NCBI RefSeq assembly: GCF_017562075.2
Contig: NC_054082.1
Span: forward strand, 49,020,347-49,084,346
Direction: 5' to 3'
Source of the DNA: Anopheles merus
Lineage: Eukaryota; Arthropoda; Insecta; Diptera; Culicidae
DNA: 64,000 nt
How positions within the stretch are numbered: the stretch's first letter is position 1; every line of letters starts with the position of its first letter. This document shows, piece by piece, positions 34,136 to 44,879 of the stretch. Below the pieces are notes generated by a model. That model saw nothing but the letters and a program-made list of their open reading frames with translations. It searched no databases and had not been told where the DNA came from. The position numbers and the translations under genes were made by a program.

Positions 34136-35023
34136 ATGGCAATGGGTGAAATAAGCATATTAATTATCGACACGGGAGCAGACGTGTCATTGTTCAAAGT
34201 TGATAAAATAAAACCAACACAGCAAGTCTACGCGCAAAATAGGATAAACTTAACAGGCATAACAACCGAATCGGTATCAACATTAGCAACTACTAGCACT
34301 AATATAACATTCGGAAATGCTTCTATTAACCACACTTTTCATATCATTCCTGCAGAAATAGATATCACAGCGGATGGTATTTTGGGAAGAGATTTTTTCA
34401 CTAAACATAGATGTGTTATAGATTATGAGCACTGGCTTTTAAATTTCAATTGTTACGGTGTTACAATCAGCCACCCTATTGAAGATAGTATCAATGATGG
34501 TTTCATATTGCCTCTACGCAGTGAGGTTATCCGAAAGATAAATTTGCCCGACCTCGTTGAAGACTCTATTGTCCTTGCGAGCGAAATATTACCAGGAGTA
34601 TTTTGTGGCAACTCTGTGGTATCAAAACAAAACCAATATGTAAAATTTGTAAACACCACTGAAAGCAATGTGTATATTGAAAAAGATTCATTTAAACCAC
34701 AGATTGACCCGCTGAAAAATTATATTCAGAAAAATTTAAAATTTAAAAGCACTAAAGCAAATGAATCTAAAATAAAAACATTATTGAGCAAAATCGATAG
34801 TCAGAATGTTCCTAAATATATAATCCCTCATTTAGAAAAAATATTATCCGAGTACCACGATATTTTCTGCACCGATAATGATCAAATCCCAATTAATAAT
34901 TTTTACGAGCAATCGATACAATTGAAAGATAACGTACCATGTTACATTCCGAATTATAAGCAAATATATTCTCAAAGTGACGAGATAAAAATCAGGTTGA
35001 TAAAATGCTTAAAAATAACATAA
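34136..35023 (+). CDS. pol: Retrotransposon Pol, protease and N-terminal part of RT
   Basis: This frame encodes an aspartic protease with the active-site motif LIIDTGADVS about 10 residues after the first ATG and the flap/second motif GILGRDF. It continues into the linker and the beginning of the reverse transcriptase domain (CYIPNYKQIYSQSDE). In-frame codons continue upstream over the Gag end, so the ATG is not necessarily the start. The frame ends at 35023 because the RT sequence continues in the next register from about 35005: a single-base loss in an A-rich run. Confidence 0.85.
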   Translation: MAMGEISILIIDTGADVSLFKVDKIKPTQQVYAQNRINLTGITTESVSTLATTSTNITFGNASINHTFHIIPAEIDITADGILGRDFFTKHRCVIDYEHWLLNFNCYGVTISHPIEDSINDGFILPLRSEVIRKINLPDLVEDSIVLASEILPGVFCGNSVVSKQNQYVKFVNTTESNVYIEKDSFKPQIDPLKNYIQKNLKFKSTKANESKIKTLLSKIDSQNVPKYIIPHLEKILSEYHDIFCTDNDQIPINNFYEQSIQLKDNVPCYIPNYKQIYSQSDEIKIRLIKCLKIT

Positions 35024-36549
35024 TAGAGCATTCGGTTTCTCCATATAATTCACCAATTTTATTGGTACCAAAAAAATCTGGAGATAACGAAAAAAAATGG
35101 AGATTGGTAGTAGACTACAGGCAGTTGAATAAAAAAATAATGCCTGATAAGTTCCCACTACCTAGAATCGATGATATATTAGACCAATTAGGAAGAGCAA
35201 AATATTTTACTACTTTGGACCTTATGTCCGGGTTTCACCAGATACCTTTACACAAGAACTCTAGAAAATATACTGCTTTCTCAACTTCTTCAGGCCATTA
35301 TCAATTTACAAGACTCCCTTTTGGGCTGAATATAAGCCCTAATAGCTTTCAACGGATGATAACGATAGCAATGGCGGGACTTACTCCGGAGAGTGCTTTT
35401 GTTTACATAGATGATATTATTATAACGGGTTGCACAATGCAACATCATCTAGAAAACTTAATGAAAGTATTTAACAGGCTAAGAAATTATAACTTGAAGC
35501 TAAATCCAGAGAAATGTAAATTTTTCCAAAACAATGTAACCTATTTAGGTCACAAAATAACAGATAAAGGCATATATCCCGATGAGTCCAAGTTCGAAAC
35601 GATAAAAAAATACCCAGTACCAATAAATGTGGATGAAGTTAGAAGGTTTGTAGCGTTCTGCAATTACTATCGCAAGTTCGTTAAAAATTTTGCTGAATTG
35701 GTAAGACCGTTAAATAATTTACTAAAGAAAGGAGCTACATTCACGTGGTCTAATGAATGTCAGCATGCTTTCGACACTCTTAGAAGAAGCCTTGTATCAC
35801 CTACTATATTACAGTACCCAAACTTTGAGAAAGAGTTTATCATTACTACTGATGCGTCCGATGTAGCATGTGGCGCTATCTTATCGCAGAAAACAGATGG
35901 TAATGACCTACCTATTGCATACGCGAGTAAAAGTTTTACTAAAGGAGAGAAATCTAAACCGACTATAGAAAAAGAGCTAACAGCAATACATTGGGCAGTA
36001 AATTATTTCAAACCTTATATTTTTGGAAAAAAGTTTAAAGTACGAACCGACCACAGACCATTGGTATATCTATTCAACATGAAAAATCCTACTTCAAAAC
36101 TAACACGCATGAGGTTAGACCTGGAGGAATTTGATTTTGAAGTGGAATTTGTGCAAGGAAAAACGAACACAGGAGCTGACGCACTATCGAGAATTGTCAT
36201 TGATTCAGACAAGTTGAAGCTTATGCAAAAGAATAATGCAAACGAAACAAATGATAAATCACTACTAGCAGTGAAAACAAGAGCAATGACAAGACTGAAC
36301 AATTTCAAGCCTCCTCCAGAATTAAACGAAGATGAAAAAGATTCCATAACTAAACCTACACTTTGGCAAACAGAAAACCCAACAGAAGTAAACAAACTTT
36401 TGAAAATCCTGTCAAAAACAGAATATGGCAAAATCAAAATAACAGTTTTCAATAATAATTACAACAAGGAGTTAGGAAATACAACAATTCATTGTTATGA
36501 AGATGGAAGTCAGGCGCTAGAGTCTGCTCTTCTAAAAGTACAACAATAG
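35005..36549 (+). CDS. pol: Retrotransposon Pol, reverse transcriptase and RNase H
   Basis: The RT motifs follow in order: PILLVPKK, WRLVVDYRQLN, LDLMSGFHQIPL, FTRLPFGL and the catalytic YIDD (in FVYIDDIII). Then comes RNase H with TTDAS, EKELTAIHWA and RTDHRPL, which provide the D-E-D triad. This segment copies element RNA to DNA and degrades the template. The apparent ATG at 35005 is an internal residue, not a start, since the domain begins in the preceding frame. The frame closes at 36549, where the pol sequence again shifts register. Confidence 0.9.
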   Translation: MLKNNIIEHSVSPYNSPILLVPKKSGDNEKKWRLVVDYRQLNKKIMPDKFPLPRIDDILDQLGRAKYFTTLDLMSGFHQIPLHKNSRKYTAFSTSSGHYQFTRLPFGLNISPNSFQRMITIAMAGLTPESAFVYIDDIIITGCTMQHHLENLMKVFNRLRNYNLKLNPEKCKFFQNNVTYLGHKITDKGIYPDESKFETIKKYPVPINVDEVRRFVAFCNYYRKFVKNFAELVRPLNNLLKKGATFTWSNECQHAFDTLRRSLVSPTILQYPNFEKEFIITTDASDVACGAILSQKTDGNDLPIAYASKSFTKGEKSKPTIEKELTAIHWAVNYFKPYIFGKKFKVRTDHRPLVYLFNMKNPTSKLTRMRLDLEEFDFEVEFVQGKTNTGADALSRIVIDSDKLKLMQKNNANETNDKSLLAVKTRAMTRLNNFKPPPELNEDEKDSITKPTLWQTENPTEVNKLLKILSKTEYGKIKITVFNNNYNKELGNTTIHCYEDGSQALESALLKVQQ

Positions 36550-36550
36550 C

Positions 36551-37490
36551 AAAAGAATACAATCGTGACAAAATTGCAATTTCATTAGAAGATCCCCTAT
36601 TCAGGCAATACTCTTTTTACACCATAAAGGAAATCGCAGATAATGCCATTTCCGGTTTAGAGATCATTGCTTTTATTCCACCAAAATGGATTTCAAAAAA
36701 GGAGGAAATAGCAAATATTTTAGAAAACTATCACATGTCACCTTCGGGAGGACATGTCGGACAGTATCGATTATACCTCAAAATTAGAGAAAAATATAAA
36801 TGGAAGAATATGAAGGAAGAAATTAAAAATTACGTTAGAGGCTGCAAAGTATGCAAAATGAACAAAATCGTAAGACATACAAAAGAAAAAAGTGCTGTTA
36901 CGACTACACCTTTAAAGCCTTTCGAAGTAGTCTGTATAGACACAGTGGGTCCCTTGCCGAAAACCAATAAAAATCATAGATACATCGTTACAATGCAATG
37001 TGAACTCTCGAAATACATTGTTCTTATTCCAACAGAAAATAAAGAAGCGAACACGATAGCTAGGGCCATGGTTGAGAACTGCATATTAAAATACGGGAGG
37101 TTTCTTGAGATGAAATCGGATCAAGGCCTTGAATACAATAACGAGGTATTAAAAAAGGTAGCGGAGTTGCTGGGGATCAAGCAGACTTTTGCCACTGCCT
37201 ATCACCCAGAAACCATAGGTTCCTTGGAAAGAAACCACAGAACACTCAATGAATACTTAAGAGCATTTACAAATGAGCATGGTGACAATTGGGATGATTG
37301 GCTAAAATTTTACGAATTTAATTATAACACAACACCTCATACAGATACGAACTATAGCCCATACGAATTAATATTTGGAAAAAAGCAATTCTTCCCCAAG
37401 ATTTATGCCATGGTAATATTGAACCAGTATACAATTATGATGCATATTTTAATGAAATTAAATTCAAATTGCAAAAATCAAACGAAATAG
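36551..37490 (+). CDS. pol: Retrotransposon Pol, integrase
   Basis: In this register the sequence runs from a linker (AKEYNRDKIAISLEDP) to an HHCC zinc-binding domain (YHMSPSGGHVG, then CKVCK) and the DDE catalytic core: D in VCIDTVGPLP, D in KSDQGLEY, and E in GSLERNHRTLNEY. It inserts the cDNA into the host genome, making the 4-bp duplication. The register changes again near 37405-37412, after which the remaining 25 or so codons to 37490 are out of frame. Confidence 0.88.
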
Positions 37491-37732
37491 CGCGTAAAAA
37501 TTTAATTGAGCAAAAAGAAAGAAGACAGATTAGAGCAAATAGTAATGTAAACCCCCTTATCTTAAAAATAGGAGATGCGGTTTATCTAAAAAACGAAAAT
37601 AGAAAAAAATTAGATCCGATATACTTAGGACCGTACATAGTAGTAAAGTTAGATAATGTTAACTGTACAATAAAGAATACAAATACAAACAAACTAAGTA
37701 CAGTGCATAAAAATAGATTAATTAAGGGATGA
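37409..37732 (+). CDS. pol: Retrotransposon Pol, integrase C-terminal (GPY/F-like) part
   Basis: The frame continues the integrase: a charged helix (KSNEIARKNLIEQKERR), then LKIGDAVYLKNENRKKLDP and YLGPYIVVKL, the GPY/F-type module of gypsy integrases, and the terminal VHKNRLIKG. It stops 20 nt before the polypurine tract. It is in a different register from the catalytic core, so in this copy it is disconnected. Confidence 0.82.
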   Translation, partial: HGNIEPVYNYDAYFNEIKFKLQKSNEIARKNLIEQKERRQIRANSNVNPLILKIGDAVYLKNENRKKLDPIYLGPYIVVKLDNVNCTIKNTNTNKLSTVHKNRLIKG

Positions 37733-37754
37733 AAAGCATACGCTTTTCATTTCT

Positions 37755-37765
37755 AAGGGGGGAGG
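37755..37765 (+). other. Polypurine tract
   Basis: AAGGGGGGAGG lies directly before the TG of the 3' LTR and primes plus-strand synthesis. Confidence 0.85.
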
Positions 37766-38189
37766 TGTAGCGCCTGCAAGATAGGCAAAACGCGCGCAGA
37801 ATAATTATAGCTAGCTAGGTTTAAATTATACACATATACACTTACACACATACACATAGTTAGATTTTTATTATGCATATATATATTTACACACATACAT
37901 CTACAATTAAGGTTACACGTAGGATAGAATAGAATAGCATAAGATAGGAAATAGGAAATAGTAAAATAGGCGATAATTAGGATTAGCCAATGAGGAATAG
38001 GATTAAGGAATTTTGGCGCGAACGAGTGAGTATAAATTAAGGATAAGTTGAGGTTTAGGATGATTAACAAAAGTCCGATCTAAGAGGAAACGCTGCCCGA
38101 GTTAACATAGAAGAAATAAACTCCAAGTAACTACACAAATTCAAGCCACATTATTCTTTTGGGTAGTTAGAAGATTTCATATCACCACA
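37766..38189 (+). repeat. 3' LTR
   Basis: 424 bp, the same as the 5' LTR except for one extra TA unit. It is followed by CCAG (38190-38193). Confidence 0.93.
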
Positions 38190-38193
38190 CCAG

Positions 38194-39082
38194 GATGCAG
38201 GCCAAGGATGTATTAGAGATATTTTAAAAATTATTGTTGTCTAAGCTTGGGTTGATTCCGTGCTATTTAGACGACAAGATGTACATGTACCTCATGGGTT
38301 AAACGTTAACACGTTGTCGGAACTTAAAATCGATTAAAGAGCAATTTAACATTGTCGAAAAAGCTCAATAGTTTGTAATAGGTGAAGCGGACATTATTTT
38401 ACATATTATTTGTATGCATAATCCGATTTGAAATACATTCTTTCAAGCCTAATTAAATCTATTACCGAGTTTTCCGAGGTAGGCCACAGCGGGGGTCAGG
38501 TGAAAGTTTTGCTTATTATACAATTTTGTAATTTGAATGCTCCAAGTGCCCGGGAACTGGGAATCCTGCAGATGTCCGATCTGATGACGATTTATGGTAA
38601 TTTGATGCAAATTCTTCAGTAATGTTGAAAGTGTATGAACCATTCGATCTGCCCTTCGACGATTCGACGTTCTACGCGTACAACTTTTAGTCCCAAAATG
38701 GTGGAGAGTACCCCCCCCCCCTCCCTGTGCGTGGTTTGAACGATTTCCCGCCCCACATTTACATTTCGTGTTTTCGGTAGGTTCCGTTTTGGCCTTGCTG
38801 TATAGGTTTCAGGTGACCCATGTCTCCGTGTGAGCCTTCCGAGAAGCATTTAACGCATAATTCAAGCGGAAAATGTCAATGATTGTTGTTGCTGTGTGTG
38901 TGTGTGTGGTGTTTTTTTTTCGGTTGAGGGTGAAAAACGATACACCCCGATGTCGGTTACGTTCCGACGAGTGTAAAATGTTTAACCTCCTTGATGAAGG
39001 GGTAATTTGCAACCTATTTGATCGTGGGAGCTACCTATGATGGAGCAGAAAATTACACGATCGGTCGGCTAACACCTTTTGC

Positions 39083-39113
<31 letters not shown>

Positions 39114-40467
39114 TCAACTAGTGTGTGTTCCACGGTGGACTGGAAATTCGAGCTGAACAAACCTATTTGAAACCTATTAGAAGGTTCAAGCTATTGGATT
39201 GCGTTATTGAATGCGTTCGCTGCATAAGTATGAGAAGCTCCTCAAGAGACGTGATGAATGAGAAACGATACTTAATTCTTCATTATTATTTTTTCGGGCG
39301 ACATTTTTGTTCTGATATGTTCCATGCTTATGTGGAACAAGTTAGTTTATTTTCCCATCTGATTTAAAAATCTTTGCATTGAAATACCCAATGGAAGGAA
39401 ATGTATCAACATCAACCAGTTTACGGCGCACCATAAAGCACCCATCAACATCTCAATAGACCGAGCGATTTCAACATCATCCACGAATGGAGCCGGACCG
39501 GACGCACATTCCCCCTCATACAAGCACACACACACGCACACAAAGCGAACCATAGCGTAAATACGTCCCACTCCCCCTCCCCTATGGTCTCATGCCGAAA
39601 TTGGAGTGTTTGCGTTTTTATTTAGAAAAATCGGTTACGGAGGCCATAACTGCGGGCCGTGCTGTGTTTAGCTTCCAGGGAAACCACTTGAAGTTGCCCT
39701 CTGAAACACGCAGCAGCAGCAATAGCGCAATACACTGGTTCCGAATACTGGTTTTCCGTGCAGCCTCAAAATATTTGCCTCGCAATGCCTCTCGGAAGGG
39801 ACGGCGGGGGTAGGGCGCGAGGTTGCCAGATCGATAGATGGCATGAAATAAAATAGAAACTAAACGAGTCGAACCGAGCGACGCGCTCACACGCGCGTTC
39901 AGGTGGCTTACCGAGATGGGGTGGCTAAGGTGGCTGTGCGCCCGGGAACTGGTTTCATTCCGCCCCGAGACGACGGTCGGGCGGAAGGAGGGTGGGGCTA
40001 CCGGATCGTCCCAACTGCCGTTCGCAACGTTTGACCATATTTATATATAAATTGGCGTCCATCGCGCGGTCATGCTGTTTTCCCACCTTGCCAGAGGTGC
40101 AGCAGGGTAGGGGAAGGGGGGGGGGGGGGAAATACAGTGCGTTGGAGCTGGTCAAATTGCGGAACCCCACGTCCGAAAAAGGATCGGTTGGTTGTTGGTT
40201 GTGTGTTTCTTCTTGCAACAACCCCTGTTTTCCGAAGGAGAGTGACAGTGTCCGGGGAAGAGGGGAGGTAAGGTGTGCGCATCGACCCAAGCGGATGTCC
40301 AAATGAGTGCACCTCGAAGTTTGACGACTTGCTTACGATGTTGGTGCCCATTCGCGAAGCATGTTGATTGACACTCCCCGCGAGTCAGGCAGGCGACCAA
40401 CGGCTCTCTTGATCGACCATCACCGAACAAAGTATGCACCGGAACCTCTAGGGTCCCCGATGTGGAC
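38194..40467. other. Gene-free stretch
   Basis: Probably intron or intergenic DNA. It includes a (TG)n microsatellite (39086-39113), a 10-C run near 38711 and a 12-G run near 40118. Open frames overlap on both strands and match nothing known. Confidence 0.5.
39086..39113 (+). repeat. (GT)n microsatellite
   Basis: About 14 uninterrupted GT units. Confidence 0.95.
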
Positions 40468-41153
40468 TAGTGATGGGTAAAATTGGCAACAATCCGAAGT
40501 CCACTACGATAATTTTGGAACCGACTCCAGAAGGTAGGATAGCATTATCCGGAGCTGTCCGTAATAGTTCGGAACTGTCAGAAGTCATCCGGAGTCGGAG
40601 TTATCCGGAATCAGAGTCATCTGGAGGTATCTAGAGGTGTCCGGAGTCATCCGAAGTCATCCGGAGTCACCCGGAGTCATCCGGAGTTATCCGAAATCAT
40701 CCGGAGTCATTCGGAGTTATCCGAAGTCATCCGAAGTCATCCGGAGTTATCCGGAGTCATCCGGAGGCAGGAATTGGAACCGTCGGAGTTGACGAGAGTC
40801 GGAATCGGTTAGGTCGGTTAATTTTGGGGACAGAGACGACCGATACAAGAATGCAAAGTATCGTCGTTGTTGCTAAGCACAATTATTAGACACAAACCCC
40901 TGTTTACGAAGTGACCGCGCAAAGCGAAAGACGAAGCCGACTCCGACTTTGATCGACACCGACTACAGGCGACTTCAACTCCAGTTGACCCCGACTAAGG
41001 CCTACTCCGACTCCGCACGATTCCTACTCCGGACGACTCCGATTCCGACTCCAAGTGGAACTAGTGGTTCCGATTTTTCCAGAGCCGAAATCGAAATAAT
41101 AATAACCGGAGTAGGCTCGAAGACTTGGGTGCGCTCCAGAGAGAACATCACTA
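40468..41153 (+). mobile_element. hAT-like foldback MITE, copy 3 (complete)
   Basis: 686 bp from TAGTGATGGGTAAA to AACATCACTA. Flanking octamers ATGTGGAC and GTGTGGAT agree at six positions, an aged 8-bp duplication. The left arm (about 40556-40770) is the clearest 10-bp satellite of the family, about 20 units of GGAGTCATCC-type. The right arm has the reverse complement units (GACTCC-type, about 40934-41052). The centre, near 40860-40930, includes GCGCAAAGCGAAAGACGAAG, shared in reverse complement with copy 2. It is non-coding. Confidence 0.82.
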
Positions 41154-43289
41154 GTGTGGATTGCTCTGAAAGGATGTGGCTTTGTGATGGATGAGCTTGC
41201 AAAGTCCCAGAGACCCAAATCCGGTCTGCCTGATCAGCAACTGTGTATGTCTGATGGAGATGTAGACCCTCCGGTGACTCCACGTCAGCCTCCAAGGCTC
41301 GCGCATCGATCGAAGTCGTTACCATCTGCTAGTCTTATTAGTTTGGGGGGTTTTTTTTTTGTTAAAAATGAAACACATTATTAAATCATTGCTGCTGTTG
41401 CGAGGGCCATTGGCAAAAATGCGCACGAAGGTTACATGGCGGCTTCCTCCAGCACCGAAACCTTCCGAGAAAGGAGCGCCGCAACAATAGTTTCCACCAA
41501 GATGTGATGTTGACCCGAGCAGCGAGAGGTGGTGTTGCCCGTAAGCCATATGCAACCGGTGCCCCTCCTCCTCCACGACTTCCTCCTGGTTGGGGCACGC
41601 TGACCTCGTCTGACGAGCAGCGCGCTCAGAGGTGAGGGTTCGTTGCTAAAGCACCGCGTTAGGCGAACGGCTCTGTACGGACACGTTAATATCGCATTGG
41701 TCGCCATCCGTTCCCTCCGACTCATTGCCTCTGCCGTGCCGTGTCCTGGCCGCTAGATTGGATGACACTTTGACAAGGTTTCAAAAATAGATAAATCAGT
41801 GCAACCTTCCAGTAGTTTGCCTTCCCTTTTTTCTCTGATCAGGTCGCGTGGTGGTGGTCCTAGCAAAAAAAAAAAAAAAGAAAAAAAAGAGAGAGGCACG
41901 GAGGCAATTTTTGCACGGAACAGTATGGTCTTCCAAGGGAGCGGGAGAGATAGACAGAGGGGAAAAAGCTGCTCCCTTGTCTCTTGGGCTCAGAAACTTG
42001 TTGCAAACTTGGCCCCTTCTGACATTGCCCGTACGAAACGGTACGGTGCGCAGCACCATCGAAGGGGGTCCCTCGTGTCGTTGTGTGGTGTATGCTTTTG
42101 CGGCTGTGTGGGAGAAGCCAGCGTGGTCAAAGGACTGCAGGACGACGGTTGGTGACACGGAAAATGCGGGAAGGGATCCGTGTGATTTGTAAAGCAAATG
42201 CTTCCATGCCCGTTACGAGTGAACACGGCACCAGTAAGGTAGTGTGTTGCACACACATTGTATCAGGAGGTCGCCTTTAGGGAAGCCTTCTCTGTGCCGC
42301 GGTGTGCTTGGAGTGTGGAGAGCGCGATAAAATAACTGGACCGGCAATGAGTGGCCCATCTGCGCGAATCGTTCGTTTGCAAAAGGGAAATGAAGTGGGA
42401 GAGGCAGAATGTTGGGGGGAGAAATTGCTAAAATATTCACAACACTGGATCCGCAGCAGAACCGTTGGACGGGAGGAAACACGCCCCATCCAAAGGCGGA
42501 GTAATTATGCTGCAACGAGCGCTGTACGACGGTTTCGTTTTTGTGATTTTCATTATGCACGGGGGTGAGTAGTGTGCCATTTACGAAGCTATGCAATTAC
42601 TTGGGGAGATATTTCCTCGCACAGCCGGCCTTAGAACGAGCGCTCGCTTCAGCTGCGATGGGATTATCTAAAGAAAACGGAAACATTTTAAAGAGTTTAA
42701 TGTAATTATTGAACTGTTTTCCAGTAATGATTGGATTTTACTGAAGTTATGAAAATGGAAAGTCAGAGGATGGCTCAGCGCGTTACAATCGATCGATACG
42801 CTGGAGCTTACGCATGGTCAGGCGGGATGACAATTTATAAGTAAGGACTGAGTGTGTATGTTTATTTTTTTCTAAGTAAAACCAATTCTATCGGTTGATG
42901 TGACGAAAAGCCGAAGGCGAAAAGTTAGTACAGAATGAGTTTTACACTAGTTGGACAAAATTTTACTTAGCTTCCTAACATTTTACTCCAAGCTTCGCTC
43001 ATTTGAATGTAATTTTTTTGTTCAAATGATTATCGTAGAATTCAATCTATGGAAATACTTCATTCGGTTTCAATGTTCTATTGGTGGAGTATAAATTCAC
43101 AGTATTTTAATCAAAACAATCGTTTCGAACTCATCGAAACCTTAACTTTATTTAGCTATGGCGTTTAGGTAGCTGCAGAGTTAGCTTACATTGTAACAGC
43201 AATTTTATGATGGATACGAACAGGAATGTTCGAAACCACACACGATCTTGCACATTCGTTGTATATTCGTTATCATGACCTAAATTAGC
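41154..43289. other. Gene-free stretch
   Basis: I see no supportable gene. 41.2-42.6 kb is GC-rich, with open frames in several registers and an A-rich run (41864-41888). 42.6-43.3 kb is AT-rich. Nothing resembles a known protein. Confidence 0.45.
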
Positions 43290-43494
43290 CGGTCTCGTAG
43301 TACAATCGTCAACTCGTACGACATAAACAACATGCCCGCCATGGGTTCAATCCCCAAATAGACCGTGCCGCCATACGTAGGATTGACTATCCTGCTATGG
43401 GGGGGAATCAATTAGTCACTGAAAGCCAAGCCCGCAAGTGGGTACAGGCAGGCCTTGACCGACAACGGTTGTTAAGCCAAAGAAGAAGAAGAAG
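43290..43494 (+). mobile_element. tRNA-derived SINE, longer copy
   Basis: It carries a perfect Pol III box B (GGTTCAATCCC at about 43346) about 50 nt after a box-A-like TAGTACAATCG segment, then the same body as the copy at 2912 and an (AAGA)n tail. The flanks GACCTAAATTAGC and GACCTTAATAGC look like an imperfect target duplication. Non-coding; it would be mobilised by a LINE. Confidence 0.8.
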
Positions 43495-44439
43495 ACCTTA
43501 ATAGCGGAGCCTCCACGGCCACTTTACAGACTTTATGGAGTATGTGCTGAAAGGACCTTATGACCTGTGTCATCCGGTTCCATACGCATAACATACATAA
43601 CCCTCCGGTGCTCGTCTAACCCATCGTTGTAGTGGCTTCTTCATTGCCCTTCCACAAATCCATTGCCAAAATTTCTTGCGACCAGAAACATGATTATTAA
43701 AGAATTATTCATTTTATTTCTTGCAGTTTGAATTTCCCAGTGGTTGTGTAACGATTATTTCAACACTGCAATTCCATCGTTAATAACTATTGAACTCAAG
43801 CACTTATATGTAAACACTGTTGCAAAATTAGATAGTTGTCTTCAATACATTAAAATAACTGTCTAAAAGTACTAGTGTCCCTACTAAAAATAAAACTATG
43901 TGACAGAATTCCAAATGAACAGCGCTTTACGTGGATCTGGATTTGTAAGTAGATCCGCTGGTGATGCCACCATCAGTTAAGTGCGAGATTCTTTGCCGCA
44001 TGGTTGATTTCTTGCCAGGCTTCATTGGAGAGCCTAAAATCAATGATGTTTTACTCCAAAAGCGTATTCTACGGTCTGGATTGAAGGTGGATTTCGAAAT
44101 CTCCACCTTCACGATTGAGAAATATTGGGAAGACAAACAATGCATTTGAATTTTAATAATACGCCTAATATTGCAGATCAGATAGTTAAAAATTAAGTAA
44201 TTTTGCATTTAATTGTAATAATAAATTTATTAGAACCTCAATTATTCCAAAGTAAATCAATTTGATATGCAGTAGAACTTGTTGCCAAATCTTCCGTTTT
44301 AGTGCCACGATACGACGACGTTCATGCTTATTCATTGTTTGAAATATGGTCAAAGTCTTCGAAGATCCATTTATTATATTTTCCAGTATTACTGTTGATT
44401 GTATGAGTGATTTTGTTTGCTTCTTCTTTCTCATTACAG
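43495..44439. other. AT-rich region with one unrecognised short frame
   Basis: 43.6-44.4 kb is AT-rich. A plus-strand frame at 43964-44149 (MPPSVKCEILCRMVDFLPGF and onward) and its minus-strand counterpart (ending GGITSGSTYKSRST) are both open. Neither matches a family I know. An ATG at 43915 runs into a GTAAGT after ten codons (43945), which may be a small first exon. Confidence 0.25.
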
Positions 44440-44573
44440 CCATCACAACTATTGACATAAAGCCACTGGATCAACGCAAAAAGGCAACCGGGTCAGATAT
44501 AAAGCCGCGCATTGCACATGGCCAGGTCAACTGCATCTACCAAACAGCGCTCCGGTTTCTGCATCGCTACTAG
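44440..44573 (+). CDS. Putative terminal exon of an unidentified gene
   Basis: A strong acceptor (TTCTTCTTTCTCATTACAG) is followed by a phase-1-compatible frame of 44 codons. It begins ITTIDIKPLDQRKKATGSD, ends ALRFLHRY and stops at 44573. Composition and codon use look coding compared with the AT-rich surroundings. I do not recognise the protein, and no partner exon with a fitting donor is certain. No clear AATAAA follows. Confidence 0.35.
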
Positions 44574-44879
44574 TGTATAAATATAACACAATACAACGAG
44601 ACAAAGTGCGGTCTCCCTTTCCCCACCCGGTTATGCAGTTTGACACACCTAACCTGGTAGCTACTTAATCGTGCGCGCGCGTGATCGTAACCGTGTGTTT
44701 GTGGTACGTAAAAGTGTCGAATCGGCGTGTCTCCAGGTGTTTCGATTAAGTAGCCGTCTGTTGCCTGGTCTCGTTTGTTTTATTGCGAGTGTCCAACATA
44801 AATTAGGTGTAGAAGTCGGCGGTAAAGCACCGGCCCGGAGCCATATCCAACACCGCCTAGCCAATCTGACATCCTCCAA

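Larger units (their letters stand above)
31357..38189 (+). mobile_element. Full-length Ty3/gypsy LTR retrotransposon (mdg1/412-like)
   Basis: A 6.8-kb element with direct LTRs (TGTAGCGCC...CACCACA), a CCAG target duplication, a primer-binding site, gag, pol (protease, reverse transcriptase, RNase H, integrase) and a polypurine tract, in that order. Domain order PR-RT-RH-IN defines Ty3/gypsy. There is no envelope frame. The LTRs are identical over the stretches compared except for one TA dinucleotide, so the insertion is recent. It lies about 430 bp after a candidate donor at 30925, probably in an intron. Pol is interrupted by three frame changes, so this copy as written could not make a complete Pol. 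Confidence 0.95.

Noticed and set aside
40556..40770. CRISPR-like regular array
   Set aside because: The units are 10 bp, directly adjacent and without spacers, in an animal genome and inside a transposon-like element.
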